Shown piece after piece: positions 43,067 to 52,373 of a stretch of DNA of 64,000 bases. The notes under the pieces were generated by a model. That model searched no databases and had not been told where the DNA came from. It saw only the letters and a list, made by a program, of their open reading frames with translations. Position numbers and translations under genes: made by a program. Position 1 is the first letter of the stretch. Every line of letters begins with the position of its first letter. This DNA comes from Streptomyces plumbidurans (GTDB lineage: Bacteria; Actinomycetota; Actinomycetes; Streptomycetales; Streptomycetaceae), in the NCBI RefSeq assembly GCF_019857225.1, contig NZ_JAFJSY010000054.1:1-64000 (forward strand). Reading direction: 5' to 3'.

Positions 43067-44418
43067 AGTCCCTCCTGGACCGGCCCGCGCCCACCGACGC
43101 CGCGGCCCTGACACTGCGGCGCGGTGCGGCGCGGGTCCTGATCGACAACTGGACCGGCACCTCCACCGTTCCCTCCCGCACCCTCTACCCGCACCAGTGG
43201 AGCTGGGACTCCGCGTTCATCGCCATCGGCCTGCGCCACCTCTCCGCACGCCGCGCCCAGCGCGAACTGGAGTCCCTGCTGGCCGGACAGTGGGCCGACG
43301 GCCGCATCCCGCACATCGTCTTCAACCCGGCCCTGCCCTACGACGCCTACTTCCCGAGCCCCGACTTCTGGCGCTCCTCCGCCGCGGGCCGGTCCGCGGG
43401 CGCACCGGCGGCCGCCGAGACCTCCGGCATCGTCCAGCCCCCGGTGCATGCGCTGGCCGCCTGGCTCGTACACCGCGCGGACCCGGCCGAGTCCCGCAGG
43501 CGGAGCTTCCTCCACCGGGTCGTGCCACGCCTGTCGGCCTGGCACAACTACCTCCTGGCCCGCCGCGACCTCGGCGGCGCCGGTCTGGCCGCGGTGGTCC
43601 ACCCCTGGGAGCCCGGCATGGACAACAGCCCCTGCTGGGACGAGGCACTGCGCCGGATCGAGCCGGCCCCGCGAGACGCCTTCCAGCGGGCGGACCTCGA
43701 CCACGGCCACCCCGCCGACCGGCCCACCGATCTCGACTACGGCCGCTACGTCCGCCTCGCCGCCGACTACCGTGACGCGGGCTACGACGACGGGGCGGCC
43801 CGGTTCGACTTCGCCGTGGAGGACCCCTGCTTCAACGCCCTGCTCATCGTCAGCGAACGAGCCCTGGCCGCCATGGCACGCGAGACGGGTGCCGACGCCA
43901 CCGTGCACACCGCACGCGCCGAAGCGCTCACCCGGCGCCTGGTCGCCCGACTGTGGGACGAGCGGGCCGGCATCTTCCGCGCCCGTGACGTCACGACGGA
44001 CGCCCTGGTCGAGGAGCGCAGCGTCAGCGGACTCGTCCCGCTGCTCGTCCCGGACCTGCCACCCCACATCGTCGACCGCCTGCTCGACACCCTCACCGGC
44101 CCGAGCTTCACCGCACCGGCCACCGGCCTGGCCCCCAGCTACGACCTGCGCGGCCACGCCTTCGACGCGCACCGCTACTGGCGCGGACCCGCCTGGTTCA
44201 ACACCGCCTGGCTGATCCACCAAGGCCTGCGCACCCACGCCCTGGACGCACAGGCCGCAGCCCTGCGGTCGGCCTTCGTCACCGAGGCAGGCGCCACCGG
44301 GTTCGCCGAGTACGTCGACCCCGCGACCGGCCGTCCGCGCGGCGCCCGGCACTTCTCGTGGACCGCCGCGCTCACGCTCGACCTTCTGTGCGCCGAGTTC
44401 GAGGAGCCCACCCCATGA
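43063..44418 (+). CDS. MGH1-like/GH63-type glycoside hydrolase
   Basis: A 451-residue (alpha/alpha)6-barrel glycosidase. GTG 43063 overlaps the previous stop (GTGA), and its own stop overlaps the next ATG. HQWSWDSAFIAIGLRHL and VVHPWEPGMDNSPCWDEAL match the conserved regions of GH63/GH37-like and mannosylglycerate-hydrolase-like enzymes, the Asp residues there being likely catalytic or binding. WRGPAWFNTAWLIHQGL is the late signature. No signal peptide, so it acts in the cytoplasm on an imported glucoside or mannoside. Confidence 0.85.
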   Translation: MKSLLDRPAPTDAAALTLRRGAARVLIDNWTGTSTVPSRTLYPHQWSWDSAFIAIGLRHLSARRAQRELESLLAGQWADGRIPHIVFNPALPYDAYFPSPDFWRSSAAGRSAGAPAAAETSGIVQPPVHALAAWLVHRADPAESRRRSFLHRVVPRLSAWHNYLLARRDLGGAGLAAVVHPWEPGMDNSPCWDEALRRIEPAPRDAFQRADLDHGHPADRPTDLDYGRYVRLAADYRDAGYDDGAARFDFAVEDPCFNALLIVSERALAAMARETGADATVHTARAEALTRRLVARLWDERAGIFRARDVTTDALVEERSVSGLVPLLVPDLPPHIVDRLLDTLTGPSFTAPATGLAPSYDLRGHAFDAHRYWRGPAWFNTAWLIHQGLRTHALDAQAAALRSAFVTEAGATGFAEYVDPATGRPRGARHFSWTAALTLDLLCAEFEEPTP

Positions 44419-46361
44419 GCCCGGCCGATGCCCACGTCCAGTTGGTGCGGGACGCCACCTTCGCCCGCCTCGACGTCGGGGGCGGCATCAGTGGTACGCG
44501 GGGCACGGCACCCGACGGACTGTTCCTGCGCGACGCCCGCCACCTCAGCCGCTGGCAGCTGACCGTCGACGGCGCAGAACCGGCCGCCCTGGTGCCCGCA
44601 ACGGCCGACACCGACGACACGGCCACCTGTGTCCTCACCCCGCAGGGCACACGCGACAACCCGCCCGCCTACACCGTCTTCCGCGAACAGACCGTGACGG
44701 CCGGGACGTTGACGGAACGCCTGCGGCTGGTCAGCAACCGGCCCGATCCCGTCACCGCCCGCGTCGACCTCACCGTCGACGCCGACTTCGCCGACCTCTT
44801 CGAACTGCGCGCCGACGACCGCCACTACGCCAAACCCGGCGCCCACCACGAGATCCGCAGGACCGCCGAGGGCTTGCACTTCGACTACCGGCGTGAGGAC
44901 TGGCACTCCCACACCACCGTCACGGCCGAGCCGACCCCGACCGCCGTCAAGGACGCACCCGGCAGCGCCCAGGTCCTGAGCTGGGAGCTGGCACTGGCCG
45001 CACACGCAGAGGCCGAACTCCACCTCACCGTCCGCGCCCACCCGCACGGCATGCCGGACGCGGCCCCCACCTCACCTCGACCGGTGCACCAGGCCACCCC
45101 GGCCACCGACGACCTGACGCGAGCCTGTGAACGGGGTCTGCACGACCTGGAGTTGCTCACCATCGCCGTCACCGGCGTCGACGGCGAGCAGGTCCACGTA
45201 CCCGCGGCCGGCATCCCCTGGTTCCTGACCCTCTTCGGCCGCGACTCACTGCTGACGTCGTACTTCCTGTTGCCGTACCGCCCCGAGACGGCCGCCGCGA
45301 CCTTGAGCGCACTCGCCGCCACTCAGGGCCGCTCCCACCATGCGGAAAGCGGTGAACAGCCAGGCCGCATCGTCCACGAGACCCGCCACGGCGAACTCGC
45401 CCACTTCCGCCAAGTGCCCTACGGCCGCTACTACGGCGCCGTCGACGCGACACCGCTCTTTCTGGTCCTCCTCCACGCCCACTACGAGACGACCGGCGAA
45501 CCGGCCCTCGCGCTACGGCTGGAGCAGCACGCCCGACTGGCCGTCGAGTGGATGCTCACCGACGGCGGCCTCGACCGACACGGCTACCTCGTCTACGAAC
45601 CCGACCCCAACGGCCTGATCAACCAGAACTGGAAGGACTCCGCAGGAGCGATCTGCTTCACCGACGGCACACAGGCCGAAGGCCCCATCGCCGTCTCGGA
45701 AGCACAGGGTTACGCCTACGACGCCCTGGAGCGCACGGCCCAACTGGCCGCCGACGTCTGGCACGACGAGGTCTACGCGCACCGCCTGCGGCACATCGCC
45801 GCGGAGCTGCGCAGCCGCTTCCTGAGCGACTTCTGGATGCCGGCCGCCGACTTCCCGGCCCTGGCCCTGGACGGCCACGGCCACAAGGTCGACGCCCTGG
45901 CCTCGGACGCGGGGCACCTGCTGTGGTCGGGCATCCTCGACGACGAGCATGCCCGCCGGGTCGGACAGCGCCTCCTGCAGGGGGACTTCTTCTCCGGCTG
46001 GGCGATCCGCACCCTGGCCGCCGGACAGAAGCCGTACCATCCGCTGTCCTACCATCGCGGCAGCGCCTGGCCGCACGACAACGCCCTGATCGTGCTCGGC
46101 CTGGCACGCCACGGACTCGACGACGAGGCACACACGGTCGCCCAGGGCCTCGTTGCGGTGGCCGCCCAGAACGACTACCGCCTGCCGGAGGTCCTGGCCG
46201 GCTACGACAGGGCCGCCACCCGCCGACCCGTGCCCTACCCCCACTCCTGCTCGCCTCAGGCCTGGGCAGCGGCGACCCCTTGGGCCTTGCGAACGGCACT
46301 GGGGGCGAGTGGCCGACGGCCGAGCGGCGCGGTTCAGGTCCGGGATACACACACCTCCTGA
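44415..46361 (+). CDS. Glycogen-debranching-type glucosidase (amylo-alpha-1,6-glucosidase family)
   Basis: A 648-residue cytoplasmic enzyme. The N-terminal domain (to about 210) matches GDE_N_bis: DATFARLDVGGGISGTRGTAPDGLFLRDARHLSRWQLTVDG. The catalytic (alpha/alpha)6 barrel starts near 225 and includes IPWFLTLFGRDSLLTSYFLLPYRP, LINQNWKDSAGAICFTDGT and YHRGSAWPHDNALIVLGLARHG. It probably trims alpha-linked glucosyl units from the imported sugar. It is the last gene of the four-gene operon. The 67-bp gap to the cupin gene holds nothing I can name. Confidence 0.9.
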   Translation: MSPADAHVQLVRDATFARLDVGGGISGTRGTAPDGLFLRDARHLSRWQLTVDGAEPAALVPATADTDDTATCVLTPQGTRDNPPAYTVFREQTVTAGTLTERLRLVSNRPDPVTARVDLTVDADFADLFELRADDRHYAKPGAHHEIRRTAEGLHFDYRREDWHSHTTVTAEPTPTAVKDAPGSAQVLSWELALAAHAEAELHLTVRAHPHGMPDAAPTSPRPVHQATPATDDLTRACERGLHDLELLTIAVTGVDGEQVHVPAAGIPWFLTLFGRDSLLTSYFLLPYRPETAAATLSALAATQGRSHHAESGEQPGRIVHETRHGELAHFRQVPYGRYYGAVDATPLFLVLLHAHYETTGEPALALRLEQHARLAVEWMLTDGGLDRHGYLVYEPDPNGLINQNWKDSAGAICFTDGTQAEGPIAVSEAQGYAYDALERTAQLAADVWHDEVYAHRLRHIAAELRSRFLSDFWMPAADFPALALDGHGHKVDALASDAGHLLWSGILDDEHARRVGQRLLQGDFFSGWAIRTLAAGQKPYHPLSYHRGSAWPHDNALIVLGLARHGLDDEAHTVAQGLVAVAAQNDYRLPEVLAGYDRAATRRPVPYPHSCSPQAWAAATPWALRTALGASGRRPSGAVQVRDTHTS

Positions 46362-46428
46362 TGGGCGGACAGCCCGGCCGGCGCAGTTGTGGGTGTCGGG
46401 GTCGCCGACCGCACGGAGGCGAGCGAAC

Positions 46429-46941
46429 CTACGCCGTCCCGGCGCCGGCCGGCGGCGAGGTGGTCGGCGGCGGACCGAGGATCTCGATGCCGTGGCGGGC
46501 TGCGGCGTGCCCGAGGGCCGCGGGGTCGATGGGACCCGGGTCGGGGAGGCGGCGCTCGAGGGCGGGGGCGCCGACGTCGGCGGCGAAATCCTCGAAGCCG
46601 GACGGGGTCGTCAACTGGAGGCAGCGCAACGGCTCCACGGAGCCGACGACGAACGTGTGCGGCAGACCGGCCGGCAGAAGCACGAAGTCCCCTGGGCCCG
46701 CGGTGAGTTCCTCACCGTCGCACTGGAAGCGGGCGGTGCCCGAAAGGACGTAGAACATCTCGTCCTCCTCCAGGTGCCGGTGCAGGGGTGGCGCGAAGCC
46801 GGCGGGGTTGAGGAATTCCGCCACGGTGAGCCGGTCATGGGTCTGCGCTCCGGTGGCCTTGACGGTGACGAGGCTGCCGAGGAACCACAGAGCCCGGCCC
46901 TCCGCACGCCCGAGGAGATAGGGGCGGTTGACGACTGACAT
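46429..46941 (-). CDS. Cupin domain protein
   Basis: A 170-residue single-domain cupin with GGGAGG before ATG 46941. Metal-binding motif 1 is PPLHRHLEEDEMFYVLSGTARF (His, His, Glu) and motif 2 is GDFVLLPAGLPHTFVVG (His). This subgroup includes quercetinase-like dioxygenases. It is divergent from a TetR gene, its likely regulator. Confidence 0.9.
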   Translation of the reverse strand: MSVVNRPYLLGRAEGRALWFLGSLVTVKATGAQTHDRLTVAEFLNPAGFAPPLHRHLEEDEMFYVLSGTARFQCDGEELTAGPGDFVLLPAGLPHTFVVGSVEPLRCLQLTTPSGFEDFAADVGAPALERRLPDPGPIDPAALGHAAARHGIEILGPPPTTSPPAGAGTA

Positions 46942-47000
46942 GGTCGCCTCCCACATTGGAAAGACATCGTCTAGTGAATATGACGTTAGTATGGTCTGCC

Positions 47001-47663
47001 ATGGGCGTCAACAGCAGTTCGGCCGGCCCCGGGCGGCGCCGATATGACTCACGGCTGCGCGACCAGCAGGCCCGGCGGACCCGGCAGGCGATCGTCGCGG
47101 CAGCGAACCGGCTCTTCGTCGACCGTGGCTATACGGCCACTTCCCTCGCCGACATCGCCACGGACGCCGAGGTGGCACGGCCGACCGTCTTCGCCGCCTT
47201 CGGCTCCAAGGCCGCTCTGCTGCGCGAGGTGGTGGACCAGGCACTGGCGGGCGACGACGAGCCCGTGCCGGTGGCGGAGCGCCCCTGGTTCCGGCCCGTG
47301 TGGGAGGCCGACAGCCCTCGGGCCGTCCTGGACGCCTACGCCGAGGTCTGCCGGATCATCGGCGCCCGGGCCGCGGAGATCTTCGAGGTGGTGCGCCAGG
47401 CCGCTGACGCAGATCCCGAGCCGGCCGACCTGTGGGAGACGATGCAGCGCAACCGACGTGCCGGAGCCGCCATGGTGATCGATCGCGTCGAGGCGCTCGT
47501 CTCCGGCCCGCCGTGCCTCGACCACGATCGCGCTGTGGACGTCGTCTGGATGTTCAACGATCCCTCCCACTACAGGTCCCTGGTCCGGGTGTGCGGCTGG
47601 AGCGAGCGCGAGTACACCGCCTGGATCGCCGACCACATGCACCACGGCCTCGGCGGGATCTGA
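47001..47663 (+). CDS. TetR/AcrR family regulator
   Basis: A 220-residue regulator from ATG 47001; ATG 46980 is possible. The helix-turn-helix is QARRTRQAIVAAANRLFVDRGYTATSLADIATDAEVARPTVFAAFGSKAALL (residues 20-70). The C-terminal domain is helical and has WMFNDPSHYRSLVRVCGWSEREY near its end. TAGTAT (46987-46992) just before 47001 and the lack of an SD hint at a leaderless mRNA. It faces the cupin gene. Confidence 0.9.
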   Translation: MGVNSSSAGPGRRRYDSRLRDQQARRTRQAIVAAANRLFVDRGYTATSLADIATDAEVARPTVFAAFGSKAALLREVVDQALAGDDEPVPVAERPWFRPVWEADSPRAVLDAYAEVCRIIGARAAEIFEVVRQAADADPEPADLWETMQRNRRAGAAMVIDRVEALVSGPPCLDHDRAVDVVWMFNDPSHYRSLVRVCGWSEREYTAWIADHMHHGLGGI

Positions 47664-47679
47664 GAGGCTTCGGCGTCGA

Positions 47680-50004
47680 CTACCGGGCTCTGCTCGGCTC
47701 GACTCGGATCAGGATGGACTTCGTCGTCGGGGTGTTGCTCGTCTCGGCCGTGGCGTCCAGGGCGACCAGTACGTTCGTTTCCGGGAAGTAGGCGGCGGCG
47801 CAGCCGCGGGGTGTGGGGTAGCGGACGGCGCGGAAGCCGGGGGCGCGGCGCTCACCGTCGGGGTTGACGCTGATCAGGTCGACCAGGTCACCGTCGCCCA
47901 GGTGGAGGTCGCGCAGGTCGTCCCGGTTGAGGAAGACGACGCGTCGCCCGCCCTTGATGCCGCGGTAGCGGTCGTCGAGGCCGTAGACGGTGGTGTTGAA
48001 CTGGTCGTGCGACCGTACCGTCGTCAACAGCAGGTGCCCTGGCGGGACTTCGTGTGCCGTCGGAGGGTTGACGGTGAAGCGGGCCTTCCCGGTCGAGGTG
48101 GGGAAGGTGCGGGAGTCGCGTGGTGGGCGAGGCAGCATGAAGCCGCCGGGTTGCCGGACCCGCTGCTCGAAGGCATGGAATCCCGGGACGACGTGCTCGA
48201 TGTGACGGCGGATCAGGGCGTAGTCGTCGCGCATGGCGTGCCAGCCGAGGTCCTCGCCGAACAGCGTGTGCCCGAGGTCGGCGATGATCGCGACCTCGCT
48301 GCGCAGGTGCGGAGATCCGGGAAGGAGGCGTCCGCGTGAGGCGTGGACCATGGCCATGGTGTCCTCCACGGTGACGAACTGCTCGCCGGTGGCCTGCCGA
48401 TCGCGTTCCGTGCGGCCGAGACAGGGCAGGAGCAGGGCCTCGGTGCCGTGGCACACATGGGTCCGGTTCAGTTTCGTCGCGACATGGACGGTGAGGGCGC
48501 AGCCGCGCAGGGCGGCCTCCGTGACGTCCGTGTCCGGGGTGGCCGAGGCGAAGTTGCCACCGAGCCCGATGAACACATCGATGGTGCCGTCGCGCATCGC
48601 CTTGATCGAATCGACGGTGTCCAGGCCGTGGGCGCGGGGCGGTTCGAAGTCGAACTCGTCGCGGAGCCTGTCCAGGAACGCGTCCGGCATCTTCTCCCAG
48701 ACGCCCATGGTGCGATCGCCCTGGACATTGCTGTGACCGCGGATCGGGGCGGGGCCGGCGCCGGGACGGCCGATATTGCCCCGCAGCAGAAGGAAGTTGA
48801 CGACCTCGCGGATGGTGGCCACCGCGTTGCGGTGCTGGGTGAGTCCCATCGCCCAGCAGACGATCACGCTGTCGGCCCTGAGCACATCAGCGGCACAGTC
48901 CTCGATCGTGCCGCGGGACAGACCGCTCAGCGTCTCGATCTCCGACCAGTCCAGCGCGCGCCACGCGGCCGCGGCTGCCTCGAAGCCGTCGCAGTAACGG
49001 TCGATGAAGTCGCGGTCGAGGGTGGAGCCGGGCCGGGCGTCCTCCCGCTCGATCAGTGCGCGGTTCAGTCCTGCGAAGAGAGCCAGATCGCCGTTGATGC
49101 GCACGGGGAGGTGACGATCGGCGAGCTGCGTACCAGGGCCTGCCAGGCCACGGCCGGTCTGCGGGTTGTGGAAGCGGCCGAAGCCCGCCTCGGGGAGGGG
49201 GTTGGCCGCGATGATGCGCGCACCGCGTCGTTTGGCCTGCTCCAGTGCGGTGAGCATGCGGGGATGGCAGGTGCCGGGATTCTGGCCCACGATGATGATC
49301 AGGTCGGCGTGGTCGGTGATGTCCGCATAGGTGATCAGGCCTTTGCCGATGCCGAGCGTCTCGGCCAGGGCCGCGCCGCTCGATTCGTGGCACATGTTCG
49401 AGCAGTCGGGCAGGTTGTTGGTGCCGAATCGGCGTGCCAGCAGCTGGTAGAGGAAGGCGGCCTCGTTGCTCGTCCGACCGCTGGTGTAGAACACGGCGCG
49501 ATCGGGATCGGCCAGCCCGCGCAGGCGCTCAGCCGTCAGCATCAGCGCATCGTCCCAGCTGATGGGCGCATAGTGAGTGGCGCCTGGCGCGAGATGCATC
49601 GGCTGGGCGAGGCGGCCCTGTGCCTCCAGCCAGTGACCGTCCCGTTCACGCAGGTCGGAGATGGGATGCTGGGCGAAGAAGGACGCGTCGACGCGTTTGC
49701 GGGTGGCTTCCCAGGCGACGGCCTTCGCGCCGTTCTCGCAGAACTCCGCGCTCTTACGGTGCTCGGGATCAGGGTCGCCCCATGCGCAGCTGGGGCAGTC
49801 GAAGCCGTCCACGTGGTTCACCGACAAGAGCGTTTGCAGACTCCGCCTCGGACCCATTTCCTCCAGGGAGTAGTGCGCGGATTCGACGATGCCGTGAATT
49901 CCGACGCTGGACTTCTTGGGACCTGACGACATCGGTTCCGACTCCGGCGGAGCGTTCCCCGCCGCAGGGCTCGTGCCGGTCGGACGAGTCGGTTGCTCAG
50001 CCAT
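47680..50004 (-). CDS. FdhF/YdeP family molybdopterin oxidoreductase
   Basis: A 774-residue formate-dehydrogenase-like protein. The N-terminal region has FDCPSCAWGDPDPEHRKSAEFCENGAKA, the YdeP-type variant with only three evident Cys in place of the four-Cys cluster motif. Molybdopterin-binding parts follow: FYTSGRTSNEAAFLYQLLARRFGTNNLPDCSNMCHES, IIIVGQNPGTCHPRML and the C-terminal TVRSHDQFNTTVYGLDDRYRGI. Substrate is unknown; YdeP of E. coli is linked to acid resistance. Start is ATG 50004; ATG 49932 with GGAG is an alternative. It is 21 nt downstream of the membrane gene. Confidence 0.9.
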   Translation of the reverse strand: MAEQPTRPTGTSPAAGNAPPESEPMSSGPKKSSVGIHGIVESAHYSLEEMGPRRSLQTLLSVNHVDGFDCPSCAWGDPDPEHRKSAEFCENGAKAVAWEATRKRVDASFFAQHPISDLRERDGHWLEAQGRLAQPMHLAPGATHYAPISWDDALMLTAERLRGLADPDRAVFYTSGRTSNEAAFLYQLLARRFGTNNLPDCSNMCHESSGAALAETLGIGKGLITYADITDHADLIIIVGQNPGTCHPRMLTALEQAKRRGARIIAANPLPEAGFGRFHNPQTGRGLAGPGTQLADRHLPVRINGDLALFAGLNRALIEREDARPGSTLDRDFIDRYCDGFEAAAAAWRALDWSEIETLSGLSRGTIEDCAADVLRADSVIVCWAMGLTQHRNAVATIREVVNFLLLRGNIGRPGAGPAPIRGHSNVQGDRTMGVWEKMPDAFLDRLRDEFDFEPPRAHGLDTVDSIKAMRDGTIDVFIGLGGNFASATPDTDVTEAALRGCALTVHVATKLNRTHVCHGTEALLLPCLGRTERDRQATGEQFVTVEDTMAMVHASRGRLLPGSPHLRSEVAIIADLGHTLFGEDLGWHAMRDDYALIRRHIEHVVPGFHAFEQRVRQPGGFMLPRPPRDSRTFPTSTGKARFTVNPPTAHEVPPGHLLLTTVRSHDQFNTTVYGLDDRYRGIKGGRRVVFLNRDDLRDLHLGDGDLVDLISVNPDGERRAPGFRAVRYPTPRGCAAAYFPETNVLVALDATAETSNTPTTKSILIRVEPSRAR

Positions 50005-50025
50005 GACCGATGACCGCCTCTTTGT

Positions 50026-50613
50026 TCATACGGACCAGTGATATCCGAGGGTGAAGTTGACCGTGGCGGCGTACGCGAGATACATGAGCCAACCGCCGGT
50101 CGCGATGTGGAAGAGTCCCAACGCGCGTTCTCCGATCGCGAGTCCGACCGAGGCGAAGAGGTCGAAGAAGTAGATCGCGAACAGTCCCAGGAAGAGCAGG
50201 CCGACCGGCCAGTCGGCAACCTTGAAGAAAACTGTCGCGCCCATCGCGGAGATCACCATGAAGGCGACGCACATGCCTGCGTTGGTGCGTGGATCATTGC
50301 CGCGATACCGGTTCCAGCCGATCGCGAACCAGTGAATGCCGTAGGCCGAGAACGCCAGCGCTGCCATGTACAGCGGCGGTTCCTTCGCGAATACCTGGAG
50401 CCAGGTGAGCCCGACGAACAGGATCATTCCCGTGATGAGCTGGCACAGGCCGGGCATCCAGATGCCCCAGACCCCGAGCCCCCGGTTCACCGCATCGCTC
50501 TTCGGTGGATAGCCGAACAATTCGTGCGGACCGTAGATCAGATAGCCGGTGCCGAGGCCGAAGAAGCCGAGCGCCAGCGGCGGAAATACCGAGGGGGCGA
50601 ATGTCACGTCCAT
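50026..50613 (-). CDS. Acetate uptake transporter-like membrane protein (GPR1/FUN34/YaaH-like)
   Basis: A 195-residue protein with six predicted membrane segments and a strong GGAGGAG before ATG 50613. FPPLALGFFGLGTGYLIYGPHELFGYPP and GIWMPGLCQLITGMILFV follow the layout of the AceTr family, but the hallmark NPAPLGL is replaced by FPPLALG, so the assignment is tentative. It may move acetate or formate-like acids for the downstream oxidoreductase. The 339-bp region 50614-50952 between it and the next gene shows no gene, only presumed promoters. Confidence 0.65.
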   Translation of the reverse strand: MDVTFAPSVFPPLALGFFGLGTGYLIYGPHELFGYPPKSDAVNRGLGVWGIWMPGLCQLITGMILFVGLTWLQVFAKEPPLYMAALAFSAYGIHWFAIGWNRYRGNDPRTNAGMCVAFMVISAMGATVFFKVADWPVGLLFLGLFAIYFFDLFASVGLAIGERALGLFHIATGGWLMYLAYAATVNFTLGYHWSV

Positions 50614-50952
50614 CGTTCTCCTCCTCTGAAGAAGAACCGACGATGATGTCCTCATGACCGGCGGTCGAGCTGCCCACCCCGTCCAGGACCCCGGCGCCAC
50701 CCGGAACCGTGATCACTGGGAACACGCTCCGCCGCGCACAATCTCTTTACGAGTCTCCGCCTGCTCCGGCCCCTTTCGTATGATGCAGCTCACAAATCGA
50801 CGGACTTTTGCAGTGCCGCCTGCTTCTGCCCGTCGCGAGGTCATGTCGGGCGGGCCCCGGGGTCACCCGTTTGGCGGTACGGGGTGAGCGGGGGTGGCTG
50901 GTGGGGGTGATGGTGGGACTGTCTGCAGATCTCCCTTCGGAGGAGTTTGATC

Positions 50953-51171
50953 ATGGTCATTCAGAAGCTGCACGAGGCGGGTTTGCGCAGTGATCACGCC
51001 TACACGGCTGCGGTTGTCTCGATCGGGCTGTCGTTCTTGTCGTGGACGGCGTCGGTCAAGGGAGAGGCAGCGGGGACGGATCGCGCCGACCGGTGGGGGA
51101 TCTTCGTGGGTGAGTGGGCGCCTACGTTCTTCGGTCTCGGGCTAGCGCTGGCCCAGTACGAGCAGGACTGA
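50953..51171 (+). CDS. Small conserved-looking membrane protein, unknown function
   Basis: A 72-residue protein from ATG 50953, behind GGAGGAG with 7-nt spacing. It has two hydrophobic stretches (AYTAAVVSIGLSFLSW and WGIFVGEWAPTFFGLGLAL) separated by a charged loop. I recall similar small proteins scattered through Streptomyces genomes without assigned function. It is followed by a strong terminator. Confidence 0.7.
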   Translation: MVIQKLHEAGLRSDHAYTAAVVSIGLSFLSWTASVKGEAAGTDRADRWGIFVGEWAPTFFGLGLALAQYEQD

Positions 51172-51191
51172 CGAGGCGGCGTCTGGTTCCT

Positions 51192-51219
51192 GTGGGGTCG
51201 GCCAGGGGGCCGACCCCAC
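51192..51219. terminator. Strong bidirectional hairpin terminator
   Basis: GTGGGGTCGGCC, loop AGGG, exact complement. It lies between two converging genes. Confidence 0.85.
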
Positions 51220-51260
51220 TTGTGTGTCTGGACGGCGGTCGTGGCGCTGGGAGGGGTGTG

Positions 51261-52373
51261 TCAATGGGAGGGGCGCATGGTGGGCTGTTGTCGAGTGATC
51301 ATCCAGTGGCTGAAGGCGACGTAATGCCGCGCGAACTCCTGCGGTGTGGGCGCGTGTTCGACGGCCGCGGACAGGCGCGCGACGTGGGCGTAGTGCGGGA
51401 TCTGTACGGTCTCGTAGGCGGCCAGTGCAGCGGGTACGTCGCGGCCGGCGCCGAGCAGGTGCCCGAGCAGGGCGGCGTCCTCGATGCCCAGGGTCGCTCC
51501 GGCGGTGATGTGCGGAGACATCGCGTGCGCCGCGTCCCCGGCCAGAACGACCCGCCTGGAGGCCCAGTGGGGGAGCGGCGGCACCAGCATGACCTGGTGG
51601 TGCAGGACCCGCTCCTCGGGCGTGGCCGCGATCAGCCGGGCCATGGTCCCGTCCCGCCCACCGTCCTCAAGGTGCACGATCCTTTCCAACGCCTCCTGCT
51701 TCGAACTGCCCATGGGTGAAGGCGAGTTGAACTGGTTCACCAGCCAGTAGACGCTGCCGTCGTGGGTGCGTACGTAGCCGCCGCGGCAGCCGTTGGTGCC
51801 CAGGATCAACCGGTCCTCGGTCACCGTTCCGGCGGCGTCCGGGATGACGGCCCGCCAGGAGTAGTGACCTGCGTGCTTCTGTGCCGCAGCGCCCGGTACC
51901 AATTGGGCGCGCACCGCCGAGTGCGCCCCGTCCGCCCCGACGAGCACATCGGCGTCCAGGCTGACGGCGTCGGACAGGTGGACCGTGACGTGGTCCGCGT
52001 GCTCCTCGTACGCCGTGAAGCCGCTGGACAAGCGGATGTTGTCCCGCCCGACGGCGTCGGCGAGCAGATCGTTGAGCTTGGCCCGGTGGACCAGCAGGTA
52101 CTGATGGTCCTCGGGACCGTAGCCAGGGGTGTCGAGCAGGCTTCCGGCCGGATCGTGGAAGTGCATCTCGGTGGGTGCGCCGATATTGCGCACCTGCTCT
52201 CCTACGCCGAGATCGTCGAAGACCGCCAGCGCGTTCGCCCACAGCCCCAGCGAGGCACCGGCCGCGCGGATCTCCGGCGCGCGCTCACAGATCACTACCT
52301 CGAACCCGGCCCGGCGCAGCGCGAGCCCGGTCGTCAGGCCCACGATCCCGGCACCGATCACGACCGCGCGCAT
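51261..52373 (-). CDS. FAD-dependent monooxygenase (PHBH-like)
   Basis: A 370-residue group A flavoprotein hydroxylase. The GxGxxG motif opens the protein (AVVIGAGIVGLTTGLALRRAG), the DG motif is LVGADGAHSAVR, and the GD motif is RRVVLAGDAAHAMSPH. The C-terminus HYVAFSHWM is short. It hydroxylates a small aromatic or polyketide-like substrate using NAD(P)H and O2. Its ATG at 52373 overlaps the stop of a 30-codon ORF by one base, so it is translationally coupled. A LysR gene lies divergent. Confidence 0.9.
   Translation of the reverse strand: MRAVVIGAGIVGLTTGLALRRAGFEVVICERAPEIRAAGASLGLWANALAVFDDLGVGEQVRNIGAPTEMHFHDPAGSLLDTPGYGPEDHQYLLVHRAKLNDLLADAVGRDNIRLSSGFTAYEEHADHVTVHLSDAVSLDADVLVGADGAHSAVRAQLVPGAAAQKHAGHYSWRAVIPDAAGTVTEDRLILGTNGCRGGYVRTHDGSVYWLVNQFNSPSPMGSSKQEALERIVHLEDGGRDGTMARLIAATPEERVLHHQVMLVPPLPHWASRRVVLAGDAAHAMSPHITAGATLGIEDAALLGHLLGAGRDVPAALAAYETVQIPHYAHVARLSAAVEHAPTPQEFARHYVAFSHWMITRQQPTMRPSH

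Noticed and set aside
46956-47001. AGAC-ATC-GTCT palindrome as TetR operator
   Set aside because: Arms of 4 bp are too short to support a site in GC-rich DNA.
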